NCBI GenBank assembly: GCA_024180945.1
Contig: JAKSGN010000007.1
Span: 372,001-436,000, forward strand
Length of the DNA: 64,000 bases
From: Macrophomina tecta
Taxonomy: Eukaryota > Ascomycota > Dothideomycetes > Botryosphaeriales > Botryosphaeriaceae
Reading direction: 5' to 3'
Shown here: positions 1-9,897 of the stretch, piece by piece
Layout: each line of letters starts with the position of its first letter
Position numbering within the stretch: position 1 is the first letter of the stretch
Position numbers and translations under genes: made by a program
The notes under the pieces: model-generated
Told to the model about the DNA's origin: nothing
The model's database searches: none
The model's input: only the letters and a program-made list of their open reading frames with translations

Positions 1-142
1 AATACGGCGTCATTTAACCTGCATAAGCGCTGCTCGATATAAAGACGTATGTACAAACGAATTTCATTCATGCTACGCAGTTCTTACCAGATCCGCCTCG
101 TCTACGCCGCTGGCCACCACAACCCACACTATCCCCACCGGC

Positions 143-1451
143 TCAAGCCTCCGGACTCTCATCGATCCACCCCACGTTCCCGAACTCGCCACTGAACGGA
201 TACTGGAACACCTTCTCCAGACTGCCATACGGCTCATACTCGGCCTCCGTCAACACCTTCGTAATATTCGCCACCCTCCTCCCGGTCTCATTCCAACCCG
301 GCCCAAAGTCCTCATACTCCGCCATAAACGTGTAATTGTTGGTCCTCGGATCCGTGCTCCCCCAGACGATGTACCCGCTCGGCTTGATGCTGTCATCGAG
401 CCACGTGTTTGCGAAGATGGAGCGATGCTGCGCATTCCAGGGCCTGCCGAGGGCGCAGAGCCCGGCGATGGAGAGCGAGGCGTTGGCCTTCTCGACGACG
501 CTGTCGTGGATGTAGACGCCGTAGGCGTTGGGGAAGGACGTATTGGTGCCCTTCCAGGCGGTGATGCCGCCGCCGCAGGAGCGGAGAGAGAGCTGCGATG
601 ACTGGATCCAGGCGGTGCCGAAGCCGTAGAGGAAGTCGGTTTGGCCGGCGATGATGGAGTCGTAGAAGTAGGCGTTGCCGAGCTTGCCGATGTAGACCTT
701 GCGGTTTGGCGTTAGTTGGTGGGGAAAAGGGATTCTCGGAGGCATGCTTGTTTGTTGCGTGTAGTGGACGAGTGGGGATGACACTTACGGTGTCCTGGTA
801 GCTGTAGAAGCCGCAGAAGTAGAAGCCCGCGTTGGCGTAGCTGATGCTAATGGCGAGTGCCGGGCCGGCCGAGTAGGGCGCGTAGTCGTTGACGAAGTCG
901 ACGTTGTATGCGCGGAAGTCCTCGTTGCCGAAGGGCGTGCCGGCGGGGACGGCGTAGCCGGTGGGCCCGCTGCTTGTTAGGCTGCTCTCGAGGGTCGGCG
1001 CGACAGTGAGGACAGAGGTATAGGCGTTGTCGAAGGTGTTGATCGAGTTGCCAGTGGCCTGACGCCAGAGGATCTTAACGCCGTTGGTGGAGGAATTGTT
1101 CGGGGATGAAGTCTGCCCGAGGAGCGTCACTGGTCCCGGGCGGGTGATATTGACTTGCTCAACATAGGTGCCGGGAAGAATGAGGATGGTGGCGGGTGTG
1201 GTGGTGTTGCCGAGGGAAAGGATAGCTGATTGGACAGAGGTAAAGGAGGTGCTGTTGTTAGCCGTCACGGTGCTGTTTGGACTGACGAGCAGCGTTCCGG
1301 GTACGCAGCCCGCCAGGGGGTCGGCAGATGGAGCCTGGCATTCAGCGCGACTGTATGCAAATGTCGGTGAAGCAAGAAAAGCTGAAAGGACGGATAGAGA
1401 CAGGAGGGACGCCATGGCATTGCCAGACGTAAGGGAAGAAAAGGCTGCCAT
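143..1451 (-). CDS. Pectin methylesterase (carbohydrate esterase family 8), secreted
   Basis: Removes methyl esters from homogalacturonan outside the cell, opening pectin to lyases and hydrolases. Two exons: 1451..789 and 697..143, separated by a 91-bp phase-0 intron with a GTAAGT donor and AAG acceptor, giving 405 residues. The N-terminus is hydrophobic and ends near a Phe-Ala-Tyr, consistent with a signal peptide; an internal ATG at 1415 would give a cleaner one and could be the true start. Family landmarks are in order: GTYVEQV near residue 94, a GPALAIS stretch near 196, QDT at 219-221 (the splice joins it to VYIG), DFLYG at 242-246 with the second catalytic Asp, and LGRPW near 304-308 with the substrate-binding Arg and Trp. 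Several N-glycosylation sequons occur. Length and motif spacing match fungal CE8 enzymes. The next gene upstream is a GST on the same strand, unrelated in function. Confidence 0.93.
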
Positions 1452-2105
1452 GGCACGGGAAGCTCAAGGGACAACCGTTGGAAAGGAGAGCGCAGAACTG
1501 CCGATCACATTATGTACCTGGGAGTGGGGACTTATCATGACTTTGACAGCTGCACGGCATCCGCCAGCAACCGGGGAATTGGAGGCAATTGCAGGGGAAT
1601 TTGAGGGGTGTGAAGATGCCGATATGGGGACACGGATGTTTTGCTGCAGGAAACATGCATGCAACTGCGGAGCGGCAAGCCTTGCGGGACAAGCGAGATG
1701 GCAGATTGCCTAGAATTTGGCTCATCCGGGGAAAGTGTGGGGTTTGGCCGGACCTGGGGTAGGCAGGGATATCGCCGTGACGGTGCATTTCTTCCACCAG
1801 TAACCTACGTCGTTGGAGCTCCACGAGTCAGCCCCGAGGCTCGGACCAAGTATCAGGATTGAGCAAGCTTTGGCGAAGCAATAAGGAATTGTGCGGCTTT
1901 CAATGGCGCACTCTTATCAGTTCTGACTTTGCGAGGCGAATGACGTTTCAGGTGCCGCAAACTAGGCTGAATACTCCGCAAATGGGTAAGATGGTCAATA
2001 AATGCGCCAGAACTGTGCACATGGAAATTCGTATTCGACTTAGATTACAATTTTATGACCCTACAATGATGTAGTTAAAGGCCTATATGGTTGCACCTCC
2101 TGCAT
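1452..2105. other. Intergenic region between pectinesterase and GST genes
   Basis: No convincing gene. It must hold the pectinesterase promoter (minus strand) and the GST 3' end. Small open frames lack family features. Confidence 0.6.
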
Positions 2106-2896
2106 TCACTTTTGTTGGTATTTCTCACCAGTACCGGTCTTGACAGCAGGTCTCTCGGCAATCCTGTCAATCCACTTCAGCAAGTGCGGGAACGGTTGCA
2201 TATCCTCCTTGGTGAGTCCGCTGAACTCCCACTTCGCAATCCAAGGCCAAGTGCCGATGTCGGCAACGCTGTACTTGCCCTTGCCCTTGCCCGCCAGGTA
2301 TTCGCGAGGTTCACCAGTGTACTTGCCCGACAGGTGGATCTCGAGCACGCCGTAGACGCGGAGGGTCTCGTTGCGGAAGCGCTCGATGGCGTAGGGGATC
2401 TTCTCCTTGGCGAATTTGCCGAAGTGGTTCAGCTGGCCCTGGTAGGGAGCTCCGCTGCCTGTGATACGTGAGGTCAATCCCTGCAGGTCAGATTGGTCAT
2501 TGAGGAAGCGTATTTACCGTGCCAGAAGAAGAGCCATTGCAGAGCCTGGCTGCGCTCGAGCTCGTCCTTGAAGCCAAAGACGTCGTCCTTGTCGTACTTC
2601 TTGAGCAGGTACAGAAGCTCAGCAGAGGTCTCGTGAACAGGGAAAGGAGGGTTCTGGGTGTTGTCGATGATGATGGGAATGCGGCCGTTGGGGTCTAGGC
2701 GCAGGAACCACTCCTTCTTTTGCTCATTGGTCATGATGTTGATCAGAGTAGTGGTCCAGGTGGTGCCGTAGACGAGGGCAAGCTCCTCCAGGAAGATCTG
2801 GACCTTCTGGCCATTGGGAGTGCTCTGGGTGACAAGGTGAAGGCCCTTGGCATTCTTGACCTCGGCAGGCGTCTCGTCAATGTAGAGGTGCGACAT
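2106..2896 (-). CDS. Glutathione S-transferase, Ure2p/GstA-like
   Basis: Cytosolic enzyme expected to conjugate or reduce substrates with glutathione. Exons 2896..2518 and 2458..2106 flank a 59-bp phase-1 intron (donor GTAAAT, acceptor CACAG); the split codon makes the Gly in WHGSGAP. The product is 243 residues. The N-terminal thioredoxin-fold domain contains HLVTQSTPNGQKVQIFLEEL (about 21-40), the Asn-Gly-Gln segment typical of fungal Ure2-like GSTs, followed by the NGRIPIIID cis-proline loop and an HETSAELLYL glutathione-binding segment. The C-terminal all-alpha domain includes YSVADIGTWPW, matching the conserved ADI N-capping motif. The upstream ATG at 2896 fits the usual fungal start. 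Subfamily is assigned from motif resemblance only; a glutathione transferase acting in stress or detoxification is safe, a specific substrate is not. Confidence 0.92.
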
Positions 2897-3450
2897 GGCG
2901 CGAGAACAGGCTGGATTAGTCTGAAGAACTATTGGAGGAACAGCGCCGAGTCACGTTCAGGCGCGGCGACAAGACAGGGTTGGGATGGCTCGATCGGAGG
3001 TCTGAAGAGGAGATGAGTAAACGGAAAGTGAGGGGTTTTGAGAGAGCGAGGATAGGAGTGATGCAATATAAGCTTGCGATGACACAAGAGCTCTGTCGGA
3101 TAGCACGAAACCCCGCAGCATTAGTAAGCACGAGCCCTCTGCCCCGCGCTTACTCACTGCAGCTTACCAAATGTCCGAAAACACCGCATGGCACGACGGC
3201 GGGCGCTCTCATGTCTCAGGCACGCTGCCGAGGGGCATGCTCCAGTGCTGGAACCTTCCTCGGTGCGAATGAGCTCAGCCGCGGATTGCCTCCGCGGGCC
3301 GTCCCGGGATCAGCAGCGAAATGCAAGGAACGCAGGAGCAGCATCAAAACACTCAAGGATCCGCGGAGGTTTTGCAATATCATGAATCGTATATTTTTTT
3401 TTTTTTTCACCTTAGCTTCTACTTCGCGCACCGATTCCACTTCGATCCTC
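2897..3450. other. Intergenic region between GST and GH93 genes
   Basis: Contains the GST promoter and the GH93 3' flank, including a T run at 3394-3407 (A-rich on the transcribed strand). No gene seen. Confidence 0.6.
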
Positions 3451-4593
3451 TCAAGCAGCAACATTGACAGTGCTTGCCGTCACGCGGTTGTTCGCGCCGT
3501 TGAGAACACCACCACCTGCGATGAGGATGTCCTCCTCGGTGGGCAACACCAACAGACTGCGGGTATACGACGTGCCTTCGGGTGTCGCCAGATCGACCCA
3601 AGCATCAGGGTGGCCGAGAGCACGGTTGATGAAGACCTGCGAGTCGGAGCCACAGCTAACAACAATGGTACCATTCTCGCCGCCGGCCGGAGTCCAGACG
3701 ACGTACGGGGAACCAACAGGGACAGTGTTGGACTGGGTGCGGATGACCTGGCCAGGGGCACTGTCAAAGAGGAGCGGATCTTCCGAGAGACGGTAGTAGA
3801 CAGCAAAAGCAGCCTCCTCAGCTCCGTAGAACTCGTATGTAAGAATGTATTGTCCGTTGGGGAGAAGAGCGATGGTGGTCATGCCAGGACGCCAGTCATA
3901 GGTATCGTAAGCAACGTCATCAACAATGTCGCCCCAGTTGACGAGATCGTCGGAGACCTGGTGGACGAGCTTCTGGCCGTGAGCGGGATCGCGCTGGTCC
4001 GAGTAGTAGGTGATGATTTGTCCGTTGTACTCCATGATGAAGGGCTCCCAGACTGGTGTCTCGCCATTGTTGGGCAGACCGCGGCCTCCACGGGCAACTG
4101 AAGAGACAAATTCCCAGGTGACACTTCGCACACGTTAATGTTGAGGAACAAGAAGAGATTGAGGACGCGAAACGTACCCTCTGTCCTTGCTGGCGTAGAT
4201 GTCAATCTTAGTGTAGTTAAGATCTGTCGGCAAAGCATTGCCCGCGCACAAAATGGTGCCAGCTTCGTAATCACCATATTGCGCCTTGAGCTCGTACAGG
4301 AATGGTTGGTAGCGGTTGCCCCAGTTGTTGACGGTATCATTGACCTTGGAGATCTCGTACCAAGTCTCGCCCCGGTCGTCGGAGCGGAAGATGGGGTACC
4401 ACACTAGTGGCGGTTCGGGCGAGTAGTTCTCCCATGTGGCAAGAAGAGCGTCCTCTTGCTCGAGATACAGGGTTCTGGCGTACAAAGTCCTGGGGACAAT
4501 GTAGTCGGAGGGAGGGGCAAAGATGGTAACATCCTCAAGGGCGACCGCAATGCGCGACGCGGCCGCAAGGGCCAGAGTAAGGGAGAGGCGCAT
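3451..4593 (-). CDS. Secreted glycoside hydrolase, GH93-like exo-arabinanase (Asp-box beta-propeller)
   Basis: Likely releases arabinobiose from arabinan side chains of pectin outside the cell. Exons 4593..4178 and 4123..3451 are joined across a 54-bp phase-2 intron (GTACGT...GAAG); the product is 362 residues. The first 18-20 residues are a classical signal peptide (MRLSLTLALAAASRIAVA). Two Asp boxes of the S-x-D-x-G-x-T-W type are visible: SDDRGETW in exon 1 and SKDRGVTW, which only appears when the intron is removed, strongly supporting the splice. The RTLYARTLYL opening and WEPFIMEYNGQI core resemble fungal BNR-repeat GH93 proteins. Family assignment is from recall of pattern, so another six-bladed sialidase-fold hydrolase remains possible. 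ATG 4593 was chosen over upstream non-ATG starts because it begins the signal peptide. Confidence 0.82.
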
Positions 4594-4643
4594 TTTGAGA
4601 GGAGCAGGTGCTTGCAGGCAGCATCGTTGCAGGCTCCCACCGG

Positions 4644-4650
4644 TTTTATA
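4644..4650 (-). promoter_or_regulatory. TATA box for the GH93-like gene
   Basis: TATAAAA on the minus strand, 51 bp upstream of the ATG at 4593, a distance that would give a short leader. Position and exact consensus support it; no transcript data. Confidence 0.5.
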
Positions 4651-4699
4651 GGCAGGGACAATAAACAAAAATACCTAAGACAAGCCCGGCTCTGAGTAG

Positions 4700-6094
4700 T
4701 AGTTGTAGGGATCTACGCGAGCTCAGTAGAGCTAGTGAGGGGCCCCGGTGGGCGGAGGCAGGCCGTGTGGAGAGAACTGGGGAAACAGCCTCGGTGCATT
4801 AGTCCGCGAAACCCAGTCAAAACCAAGGCCAGCTGCGCCATTGCGTCCAACCCCTTTCCCGCTGGGTATACAACGCCGTCCTCCGGAGCATATTTCGTCA
4901 TAGTATGCCCCTGCAGTGGAATTGTGAGGAGCTCTCATCAGGCGCAGGCCATAGCTGTCGGCAGCGAGCGGAAGGAATAAAGCTTGAAGGAATACGATCA
5001 CATCCCCTGACGGTAACAAACACAACTAAAGCAGGAGAAACTGATGTGATAGGACAGCGGACAGGCACGCAGCTTGGTGATGCGGACATATGGCGGATTA
5101 CTGGTTTAGTCACGGAAGAAACAGGCGAAGGATTGTGGGGTACCTGCGGACGGTGTAGAAGTGGCGCGTGGCTGGTAAGCCCACCGGCACCGGCTCTTGG
5201 GCGTGGTGAGCGGCTAAGTTCGCAGGGCAAGATGTGGAGGCGGGCGATATTCCATCAATCAGGCGCGGGCGCAGGAAGCCTGAGTCGAGGCAAGCGCGTG
5301 ACATGAGCGAAGCTTGAGAGCCGCACGGAAGTGTGTTAAGAGTCAAGAAGCGGGCCAAGACACAGCTTCCTTCGTATTGGCGCAGCTGTCAGTCGACGGC
5401 CTCGGTGCCATGCCCGAACATGGCGAGCGACCGGTCAGAAGATTTCCGGAGGTCGGCAGCTCAAATGAACGAGTCGTGCCATACCAAGAAGCAAGGCGTA
5501 GAGACGACGAACTTGAAGATGCGGAGAAGCGGCCGGCAGTGAAACGAGGGCTGGGGCGTGCGAACGAAGACCTCGGGCATGAGCACGCGGCAAACGCGTC
5601 GCTGGCTTGTGCGCGTCCTGGGGCGGTGAGTGGCGGCAGTAAGTGCGCGCTGGAGCCTGGGCGGCGGATGAGGTCATCAGGGCACGCTGCCTTTCTGGGC
5701 CACCGTGAAAGACTTCACTTTCACTCCGCCATGCGCATATCCCCGCCACTGTTGCCTGCACAGTAGGCGCATTACCTCTTTCGCCGCCTTCGTGGCCGCG
5801 CTCCCTAGTCCACCTCACCACCGACGCATTCCGCCCCGATCGCGACCGCGCGTGGTCCTGCAACCGACCGCCCGTCGCCATCGCCTGGCCCGATCCAGCC
5901 ACCGCTGTCACTTTCACCGCGCGAGCTCACCTCGCAACCTGATGCGGTGCTTTCCTGACTGCTACTGAACGAGACCTCGGGCATTCGCTCCCATTCGGAC
6001 CCGCACCTCACCCTTCAGTGGCTCTTCCTCCGTCCTCCCCACCCTTGCGACTGCTCCACTCGGTCCTCCTCATCCGTGTACGCCACTCCACGTC
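4700..6094. other. Divergent intergenic region between GH93-like and CSB/Rad26 genes
   Basis: About 1.4 kb with no credible gene. The part next to the repair gene (5700-6090) is pyrimidine-rich on the plus strand, as in many fungal housekeeping leaders. It probably holds two divergent promoters. Confidence 0.6.
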
Positions 6095-9000
6095 ATGTCC
6101 GCCCCTGAGCATAATAGGGCCAGTAGCCCTCTTTCGGCTTCGGCATCAATGGCTGGTACCGAGCATAACGTCGAGACCGACGGTGAATCGCCACACGTTG
6201 ACAAGGGCAAAGGACGGGCGGACGACTCGTCCGAGGTGGAGGGAATTAATGCGGATGGAGATGACGATGATGATGAGGAGAGCAGGTTGAGGTTTTTGAC
6301 AACCGTTCGGGATCAAGATGACCTTGAGCGCGACATTGGGCGTCAAGCCGACAAGATGCTCACTGAGCAGGCCGACGAGCGCGACAACAAGCGCATGCAG
6401 AAGACTGTAATGGAGAAACAACGTTGCACAACACAGCTCAAGAAGTTGGAAGAAAAGCTGGCCGGCCCAGGGGGCTCGACAATCAAGAACAAGGTCCGGC
6501 AGGATATCGCGGACATGAAGGCTCGTATCGACAGCTTGAGCGCAGACATACAGCAAATCGAAAATCGTATCGCCGAACGACACCAGACCGGCAACGCAGA
6601 TGACCTTCTCGAGGTTGGCGGAAACCGCCAGCAGCTTAACGAGACTCGTCGTGACTTTCTTATTCGCACTGGAAAGATTACCCCGTTCTCCAAAATGGCT
6701 CGTAAACAGAGCACTGCCGACAATATAGCCGATGTTTTACTGGACGCCGAACTGGGTGATGATGCTGAGGAAGACGATTTGGAAGCTTCTCTCGTTCCCG
6801 AAGGCCCTGTTTCTCATCGAAACCTGAAGAGACCTGGGTTCGCTGACGACACCAGTGAGACGGCTTCCGTCGTTTCCAAGGAAAGTGAACGGCCTACCAA
6901 GCGGCAGAAGGCAAAAGCAACCCGCGAAGACGATGACCTTTCTTCGATGTCAAGTCCTACTGCTGAACACTCAGATGATGCCTTTGAACCCGACATGGAT
7001 GACCGCGAGCTTGCTGCACTTGGCGACACTGACGAGGAACTCGACGGTGTTGAGGGTGATGATGACCTCGACATGACAACACCCGGCCACCAGCGGAAAG
7101 CAAGGCCAAAGCAGGCAAAGGCCAAAAGGAAACCGGTGACGAACAGCGAGGACGTCGAAGTAGAGGAGGACCTGGCTGACCTTGACGACGGGAATGAAGT
7201 TCACTACCAGAGCAGGCTCAACAAGTGGATCAAAGACCGGAGTGCCGCCCGCCGTAAGGCAATTGCTAAGCAGTCCCCGGAAGATCACGACCTCGCTCCC
7301 GAAGATGAGACCAACAAGCCCGAGTGGCACCAACCTCTCCCTCATATTCCTGATACAGTATTTCATGGAGGCTTCAAAGTGCCCGGTGACATATATCCGA
7401 ACCTTTTCGACTACCAGAAAACAGGTGTGCAATGGCTCTGGGAGCTGTATAGCCAACAAGTCGGCGGTATTATCGGCGATGAGATGGGCCTTGGCAAGAC
7501 TGTTCAAGCCATATCCTTCGTCGCTGGTCTTCACTATTCCGGCAAGCTCACGAAGCCGGTCATTGTGGTCTGTCCTGCCACGGTTATGAAACAATGGGTC
7601 ACAGAGTTCCATACCTGGTGGCCTGCCCTCCGTGTATCGATCTTGCACAGTTCTGGTAGCGGCATGATGGATGTGAAGCGCGAAAGCCAGATTGAAAGGG
7701 ATATCGAATCACGGACGTTCAACAACAGAAAGAGACTGTCGAAGTCCGAGAAAGCTGCGAAGAGGATTGTCGACAGAGTCAGAACTGATGGTCATGTGCT
7801 TGTGACGACTTACTCTGGCCTCGCATCCTACGGCGAGTTCCTCATTCCTACTGAGTGGGAATACGCGATTTTGGATGAAGGCCACAAGATTCGCAATCCG
7901 GACTCAAGAGTAACAATATACTGCAAGGAACTTCGAACGGCGAATCGTCTGATCCTCTCAGGTACCCCAATGCAGAACAATCTTGTGGAGCTGTGGTCTT
8001 TGTTTGATTTTATCTATCCCATGCGCCTCGGAACTCTTCCGGAATTCCGCAATCAGTTCGAGAATCCTATCAGATTCGGAGGGTACGCAAATGCGTCGAA
8101 TCTTCAGGTGGAGACTGCCATGCAATGTGCGGAGATCTTAAAGGAGACCATCAGCCCTTACCTCTTGCAGCGCTTCAAGGTCGACGTTGCCGCGGACTTG
8201 CCCAAGAAGACGGAGCGTGTTCTTTTCTGTCGCTTGACCGTAACCCAAAGGCAGGCATATGAGGATTTTTTGAAGTCACCAGAGATGAACTCCATTCTTG
8301 AAGGGAGGAGGCAGGCACTTTTTGGTATCGACATCTTGCGTAAGGTCTGCAATCACCCGGATCTTATTCACCATAAATCGGCAAGGCATAAGTCTGACCC
8401 GAAATACGGGAGCGGATCGAAATCTGGCAAGATGCAAGTTGTCAAGGAGTTGGTCCAGATGTGGAAGAAGAAGGGCCACAAGACTCTTTTGTTTGCTCAA
8501 CATCGCATCATGCTGGATATTTTGGAGAGATTTGTCAAGAAGGCCGCCGACATCAATTATCTGCGGATGGACGGATCGACCAACATCAAGGACCGCCAAG
8601 ACCTCGTTGATCGGTTCAACAACGACTCGAATATGCACGTCTTCCTGCTAACTACCAAAGTGGGAGGGCTTGGAGTAAACCTCACTGGAGCTGATCGCGT
8701 CATCATCTACGATCCTGACTGGAATCCTTCCACAGATGTCCAAGCCCGAGAGCGTGCATGGCGTCTGGGCCAGAAGCGCGAAGTTGAGATCTACCGTCTG
8801 ATGACTGCAGGTACCATAGAAGAGAAAATCTACCACCGCCAAATCTTCAAGCAGTTCCTAACAAACAAGATTCTCCGGGACCCGAAGCAACGCCAGACGT
8901 TCCAACTGAAGGACTTGCACGACCTCTTCACTCTGGGCAACCCGGACGAAGAAACCGAAACCGGCAACCTCTTCCAAGGCACCGAGACGCGCTTCCGGTC

Positions 9001-9859
9001 TCCCACGAGGGATGGAGAACAGGCGTTAAAGCGGGACGAAGAAATGTCACAGATTGAAGGCATTCAACGCGGCGAAGACTTTCGGGGGGAAGAAAACAAA
9101 CCAGCCCCCTCAAAAAGGGAAGACGTGGAATCAGACGATCAGCCTGCAGGATCGAATAAGGACGAGCGGCTGATGAGCTCCATCTTTGCGCGCAGTGGCG
9201 TTCAAAGTTCCGTCGAGCATGATTCAATCATCGGGAGCAATAGCAAAAAGGTTGGACCAGACCGGGCGCTGATCGCAAAGATGGCTCGCGAAAAGGCCGA
9301 GAAGGCCGCGCAAGAACTCGCTCGCTCTGGCGAGATTGCGCGCAATGTTCCAATCGGCACCGTCACCTGGACAGGCGAGGTCGGCTCTGCAGGCCGTCCG
9401 CCATCTCCTCCCCCGCGTCCACGTAGTCTCGGTGCCACTCGTGGCGGTGCACGCGGTGGCCGCGGAGGTCTTGGATCCAGCTCCGTCCTTGCCCACTTAT
9501 CTACTCGCCAGGGTCGCGATGTCCCAACGAGCAACATCGCCGCTCGCCGCGCAGCGCCTGCGAGCGGGCGTTCCACGCCGAGCAATGGAACCGCGCCTTC
9601 GCGGGCTGGTAATCCTCATTTGGACCGGAAAAAGGACCTTGAGGGTACCGAGCTGTTTAAGGCTATCAGGGACTTCATGAAAGCCCATGATGGCGTCGTT
9701 TTCACAGAGATGATCAAGCAGCAATTTCAGTGGCAGGTCGGCGAGGGGAGGGAGAAGGCAGAGGAATTCAGGGCCATGTTGAATAGACTGGCAAAGCTAG
9801 AGAAGCCGAGCCGTGGTGATGGTAGAGGTAGATGGGTCTTGAAGGCGGAGTGGAGGTGA
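6095..9859 (+). CDS. RAD26: SNF2-family translocase, CSB/Rad26 (transcription-coupled repair)
   Basis: Predicted nuclear DNA-dependent ATPase that remodels RNA polymerase II stalled at lesions. One uninterrupted frame of 1254 residues, unusual for a gene this long among intron-bearing neighbours. The N-terminal third is acidic and includes a coiled-coil-like segment and basic KRQKAKA and KRKP patches. The helicase core follows: FDYQKTGVQWLWEL, Walker A DEMGLGKT at about 462-469, CPATVMKQW, Walker B DEGH at about 594-597 (the CSB-type DEGH rather than DEAH), SGTPMQNN, then motif V VGGLGVNLTGADRV near 856 and motif VI QARERAWRLGQ near 883. The tail has an RGG-like patch (RGGARGGRGG) and a C-terminal helical/winged module (FKAIRDFMKAHDGVVFTEM) like other fungal CSB proteins. 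The DEGH box and IYDPDWNPSTD favour CSB over ISWI, INO80 or Rad54. Confidence 0.95.
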   Translation: MSAPEHNRASSPLSASASMAGTEHNVETDGESPHVDKGKGRADDSSEVEGINADGDDDDDEESRLRFLTTVRDQDDLERDIGRQADKMLTEQADERDNKRMQKTVMEKQRCTTQLKKLEEKLAGPGGSTIKNKVRQDIADMKARIDSLSADIQQIENRIAERHQTGNADDLLEVGGNRQQLNETRRDFLIRTGKITPFSKMARKQSTADNIADVLLDAELGDDAEEDDLEASLVPEGPVSHRNLKRPGFADDTSETASVVSKESERPTKRQKAKATREDDDLSSMSSPTAEHSDDAFEPDMDDRELAALGDTDEELDGVEGDDDLDMTTPGHQRKARPKQAKAKRKPVTNSEDVEVEEDLADLDDGNEVHYQSRLNKWIKDRSAARRKAIAKQSPEDHDLAPEDETNKPEWHQPLPHIPDTVFHGGFKVPGDIYPNLFDYQKTGVQWLWELYSQQVGGIIGDEMGLGKTVQAISFVAGLHYSGKLTKPVIVVCPATVMKQWVTEFHTWWPALRVSILHSSGSGMMDVKRESQIERDIESRTFNNRKRLSKSEKAAKRIVDRVRTDGHVLVTTYSGLASYGEFLIPTEWEYAILDEGHKIRNPDSRVTIYCKELRTANRLILSGTPMQNNLVELWSLFDFIYPMRLGTLPEFRNQFENPIRFGGYANASNLQVETAMQCAEILKETISPYLLQRFKVDVAADLPKKTERVLFCRLTVTQRQAYEDFLKSPEMNSILEGRRQALFGIDILRKVCNHPDLIHHKSARHKSDPKYGSGSKSGKMQVVKELVQMWKKKGHKTLLFAQHRIMLDILERFVKKAADINYLRMDGSTNIKDRQDLVDRFNNDSNMHVFLLTTKVGGLGVNLTGADRVIIYDPDWNPSTDVQARERAWRLGQKREVEIYRLMTAGTIEEKIYHRQIFKQFLTNKILRDPKQRQTFQLKDLHDLFTLGNPDEETETGNLFQGTETRFRSPTRDGEQALKRDEEMSQIEGIQRGEDFRGEENKPAPSKREDVESDDQPAGSNKDERLMSSIFARSGVQSSVEHDSIIGSNSKKVGPDRALIAKMAREKAEKAAQELARSGEIARNVPIGTVTWTGEVGSAGRPPSPPPRPRSLGATRGGARGGRGGLGSSSVLAHLSTRQGRDVPTSNIAARRAAPASGRSTPSNGTAPSRAGNPHLDRKKDLEGTELFKAIRDFMKAHDGVVFTEMIKQQFQWQVGEGREKAEEFRAMLNRLAKLEKPSRGDGRGRWVLKAEWR

Positions 9860-9881
9860 AGTTGTTGGCTTTTCCCCTCTC

Positions 9882-9897
9882 TTTTTTTTTTTTTTTT
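9882..9897 (+). repeat. Poly(T) tract just 3' of the CSB/Rad26 stop
   Basis: Sixteen T residues 23 bp after the stop. In sense orientation this would make a U-rich 3' UTR element; it may influence 3'-end processing. One of a series in this window. Confidence 0.7.

Noticed and set aside
393..789. Continuation of the pectinesterase first-exon frame past the donor site
   Set aside because: The frame is open for 130 codons after QDT but becomes an Arg/His/Leu-rich shadow of the true second exon; the GTAAGT donor and VYIGKLGN continuation show it is spliced.
2932..4101. 389-codon plus-strand frame
   Set aside because: It is the antisense of the GST promoter and GH93-like exon 2, with no domain features.
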